Shown here piece by piece: positions 61,720-64,000 of a DNA stretch of 64,000 nucleotides. Within the stretch, counting starts at the first letter, position 1, and the number at the start of each line of letters is the position of its first letter. A program made the translations under genes and the position numbers. This stretch comes from an uncultured Opitutia bacterium. GTDB lineage: Bacteria; Verrucomicrobiota; Verrucomicrobiia; Opitutales; Opitutaceae. The stretch lies in assembly GCA_903900845.1 (NCBI GenBank), contig CAIUOU010000014.1:80112-144111 (forward strand). The letters run 5' to 3'. Under the pieces are notes generated by a model. The model saw only the letters and a program-made list of their open reading frames with translations, had not been told where the DNA came from and made no database searches.

Positions 61720-63147
61720 ATGAGATTCGCCTTACCCGCGGCCCTCGCCCTCGCGGCCGCCGCCTACGCCCAGCCTGCGCTCACCGTCTACAACCAGGGT
61801 TTCGCCGTCGTCCGCGAACGGGTCCCGCTCGACCTCCGTGCGGGCGAGACCGCCTTCGCGTTCAGCGGCGTCACCGGCCAGCTCGAGCCCGACTCCGTCG
61901 TCCTCCGCGATCCCGCCGGCCGCGTGCCGGTGCGCATCCTGGAGCAATCCTATCGCGCGGACGTCATGTCGCAGTCGCTGCTGCTCTCGCTCCACGAGGG
62001 CAAGGAGCTGGAGTTCCTCTTGCACGACCAGAACGCCAAGGAGTTCCGCGTCCGCGGGCGCGTCATCCGCAGCGGACACAATCCCGGCGGCCAGCCCGCC
62101 GCGCCCATCGTCGAGGTCGACGGACGCCTGCGTTTCTCGCTGCCAGGCGAACCATTGTTCCCGGCTTTGACCGATGACGCCATCCTGCGCCCGACGCTGT
62201 CGTGGCGGCTGGCCGCGCCCCAGGCGGCCAAGGTGGAGGCCGAGCTCGGCTACGTCACCGGCGGCCTCTCTTGGCAGGCGGCCTACAACCTCGTGGCGCC
62301 GGAGAAGGGCGACACGCTAGACATCGTGGGTTGGATCTCAGTCTCCAACGAGAGCGGGAAGGCTTTTGAGAACGCCGCAGTGAAACTCATGGCCGGCGAC
62401 GTGAACCGCGTGCAGCCGCAGCCGCCGGTCGCGATGCGCGCGCGGGGCATGGTGATGCAGGCGATGGCGGCTGATGCCACCGTGACGGAGAAGGCCTTCG
62501 ACGAGTTCCACCTCTATACGCTACCGCGGCCCGTGACGCTGCGGGACCGCGAGACCAAGCAGGTCGAGTTCATGCGCGCCACCGGCGTGCGCGCTCCCGT
62601 GATCTACGTGTATGACGGAGTGGGCCAATGGGGTCGATTCGGCGGCGCGATGAACCGCGATCCGGGCTTCGGGACGCAGGGTAACCGTAAGGTCGCCGTG
62701 ATGCGCGAGTTCAAGAACAGCGAGGCAAACCGGCTCGGTCTGCCGCTGCCCAAGGGCAAGCTGCGGTTCTACCGGCGCGACGACGCCGACGGCCGCATCG
62801 AGTTCACCGGCGAGAATGAGCTCGACCACACCCCGCGTAACGAACTCATCCGCGTGAAAACCGGCGATGCGTTCGATGTCGTCGGCGAGCGCGTGCGCGT
62901 GAGCTTCAACGGCAGCAACCGGCAGGACTTCGCCGAGGAGGACTTCGAAATCCGCCTGCGCAACCGCAAGGCGGAGCCTGTCACGGTGCGCGTCGTGGAG
63001 CACCTCTACCGCTGGAGTAATTGGAGCATCACGGCGCAGTCGCGTGACTTCGTGAAAAAGGACGCGCAGACGATAGAGTTCGAGGTACCGGTGCCGGCCG
63101 ACTCGGAGCAGGTCGTCACTTACCGCGTGCGCTACGAGTGGCGCTGA
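61720..63147 (+). CDS. Secreted DUF4139-domain protein
   Basis: A 475-residue exported protein. Signal peptide 1-17 (LPAALALAAAAYAQ). TVYNQGFAVVRERVPLDLRAGE begins the N-terminal part, and a DUF4139 beta-rich domain occupies about 160-475: VTGGLSWQAAYNLV, WISVSNESGKAFENAAVKLMAGD, and the C-terminal KKDAQTIEFEVPVPADSEQVVTYRVRYEW. DUF4139 has no established reaction. The ATG at 61720 starts the signal directly; ATGs at 61708 and 61711 are alternatives. A 6-bp GC hairpin (63148-63163) follows the stop. Confidence 0.88.
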   Translation: MRFALPAALALAAAAYAQPALTVYNQGFAVVRERVPLDLRAGETAFAFSGVTGQLEPDSVVLRDPAGRVPVRILEQSYRADVMSQSLLLSLHEGKELEFLLHDQNAKEFRVRGRVIRSGHNPGGQPAAPIVEVDGRLRFSLPGEPLFPALTDDAILRPTLSWRLAAPQAAKVEAELGYVTGGLSWQAAYNLVAPEKGDTLDIVGWISVSNESGKAFENAAVKLMAGDVNRVQPQPPVAMRARGMVMQAMAADATVTEKAFDEFHLYTLPRPVTLRDRETKQVEFMRATGVRAPVIYVYDGVGQWGRFGGAMNRDPGFGTQGNRKVAVMREFKNSEANRLGLPLPKGKLRFYRRDDADGRIEFTGENELDHTPRNELIRVKTGDAFDVVGERVRVSFNGSNRQDFAEEDFEIRLRNRKAEPVTVRVVEHLYRWSNWSITAQSRDFVKKDAQTIEFEVPVPADSEQVVTYRVRYEWR

Positions 63148-63163
63148 CCGCCGCGTTCGGCGG
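63148..63163 (+). terminator. GC hairpin after the DUF4139 gene
   Basis: CCGCCG and CGGCGG close a four-base loop directly after the TGA. The downstream sequence is GCGGAAAATGG without a T run, so it is at best a weak or Rho-assisted stop. Confidence 0.3.
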
Positions 63164-63235
63164 CGGAAAATGGCTCGCCGCGCAAGGGCGCGTCGTGCTG
63201 GTTTGCGGGCGAACCGTTACCCAACCACGAATCCT

Positions 63236-63862
63236 ATGAACCGTCTCCTCCGTTTCCTCACGCCCGCGGTGCTTGTCGCCGCCACCGCGATCGCGTTCGC
63301 CGCCGAAAGCGCTCCTGCCAAGAAGGCTCCGCCGCCCCCGCCACTCCCCGGAGCCGGCACCGGCGGCGCCTCACCGCATGCCACTACGAGTGGCGTGGTC
63401 GGGCCCAATCGACGCGAGGGCAGCATGATCACTATTTCCTACGGCCGGCCCAACGCCGTGCACCCACGCAAGGGCGGCGAGGCCCGCAAGATCTGGGGAG
63501 GCCTCGTGCCTTGGGGTAAGGCCGACCGTCTCGGCGCCGACGAGGCGACCAGCATCATCCTTCAACACCCGATCGAGACCGGTGGAACCACCATCCCGGC
63601 CGGCGCTTACACGCTCTACATCATCCCGCAGGAAGGTGAGGGATCGAAGCTCGCGTTCAGCAAGGCCATCGGGAAGTGGGGCGTGCCGGTCGACGAATCC
63701 GCCGACCAGGCGCGCGTCGCCCTCACTAAGGAGATGCTCGAGAAGGCCGTCGACCAACTGACGCTCTCCGTCGAGAACAACCCGCAGAAACCCATGAGCG
63801 GCTTCATCCGCATCAAGTGGGAGAAGACGCAGTTCTCTCTGCCCGTGACGGTGAAGAAATGA
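63236..63862 (+). CDS. Secreted DUF2911-domain protein
   Basis: A 208-residue exported protein. Signal peptide 1-23 (VLVAATAIAFAAESA), then a Lys/Pro-rich linker (25-50), then DUF2911 (55-208): MITISYGRPNAVHPR, LVPWGKADRLGADEATSI, IPAGAYTLYIIPQ and LTLSVENNPQKPMSGFIRIKWE. From family knowledge, DUF2911 is found in secreted proteins of Bacteroidetes and Verrucomicrobia; its role is unknown. The ATG at 63236 gives the signal peptide. It is 88 bases after the DUF4139 gene on the same strand. Confidence 0.88.
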   Translation: MNRLLRFLTPAVLVAATAIAFAAESAPAKKAPPPPPLPGAGTGGASPHATTSGVVGPNRREGSMITISYGRPNAVHPRKGGEARKIWGGLVPWGKADRLGADEATSIILQHPIETGGTTIPAGAYTLYIIPQEGEGSKLAFSKAIGKWGVPVDESADQARVALTKEMLEKAVDQLTLSVENNPQKPMSGFIRIKWEKTQFSLPVTVKK

Positions 63863-63929
63863 GGGCGGGCGCCTCGCGAAAGAGCGCTTGACGCGCGTCG
63901 CGAAACCGCGACCTTCTTCGCCTCTTTTC

Positions 63930-64000
63930 GCCCTCATCGTCTATCGGTTAGGACAGGAGATTCTCAATCTTCAAAGCGGGGTTCGATTCCCCGTGGGGGC
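63930..64000 (+). tRNA. tRNA-Glu (anticodon CTC), 3' end at window edge
   Basis: The acceptor stem GCCCTCA (63930-63936) pairs with TGGGGGC (63994-64000), with one T-G pair. D arm with GGTTAGG, anticodon stem GGAGA/TCTTC around loop TTCTCAA, which gives anticodon CTC, a four-base variable loop, and T arm CGGGG-TTCGATT-CCCCG complete the cloverleaf. The 71 visible bases end at position 72, so the discriminator base and CCA lie beyond the window. TTGACG at 63888-63893 may be its -35 element. Confidence 0.93.

Noticed and set aside
1..64000. CRISPR array, insertion sequence or toxin-antitoxin system
   Set aside because: I saw no regularly spaced repeats, no transposase motifs and no short gene pair with toxin features in either strand.

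Overview
The window is one continuous, GC-rich, gene-dense piece of a Gram-negative chromosome. lpxK (lipid A synthesis), lipoproteins and a tolB-like gene show an outer membrane. Several sulfatases, a DUF1080 protein, a cytochrome c fused to a propeller, zwf paired with opcA, and the overall gene style suggest Verrucomicrobiota, most likely Opitutaceae. That placement is a judgement from gene content, not a computed phylogeny. I see no phage, insertion sequence, CRISPR array or plasmid feature; the only recombinase looks like housekeeping XerD.

Layout. 1-7.3 kb: 3' part of topB, a class V aminotransferase, lpxK, then a tight M29 peptidase / amidohydrolase / pseudouridine synthase operon. 7.3-14.2 kb: a metallophosphoesterase pair, an exported protein, rpmG with a clear terminator, a possible structured RNA, an Mrp-type ATPase, a TolB-like propeller, superoxide dismutase, tadA and infA. 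14.2-21.5 kb: xerD, a 368-base spacer with no gene, a DUF6580 membrane protein, a cobalamin adenosyltransferase, an oxidoreductase, peptide deformylase, a DUF1080 protein divergent from a degenerate sulfatase, and a membrane protein. 21.6-31 kb: gltX, isoaspartyl peptidase, an acetyltransferase, the cytochrome c/propeller fusion, zwf-opcA, and a GAF histidine kinase. 31-40.7 kb: glnD, a propeller protein, a MacAB-like efflux operon, and a WYL regulator divergent from an orphan gene. 40.7-47.7 kb: a lipoprotein, a small membrane protein, a proline peptidase and three tandem secreted sulfatases. 47.7-53.2 kb: a Fur-family regulator heading sufC-sufB-sufD-sufT-tsaB. 53.2-64 kb: a D,D-carboxypeptidase, trxB, purH, an M48 lipoprotein, a sugar-nucleotide epimerase, glgC, a UvrD-type helicase, DUF4139 and DUF2911 proteins, and a tRNA-Glu at the right edge.

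How it fits together. Most genes are housekeeping: translation, purine synthesis, glycogen, pentose phosphate, envelope and iron-sulfur assembly. The accessory flavour comes from polysaccharide and sulfate-ester catabolism (sulfatases, DUF1080, oxidoreductase). The best leads are: a sulfatase-fold protein that has lost its formylglycine cysteine and metal aspartates; a Fur-family gene with two tandem 7-1-7 boxes in front of the suf operon; a WYL regulator with a perfect 7-5-7 palindrome between it and an orphan gene; a low-GC patch with hairpins inside glnD; and nested hairpins after rpmG.
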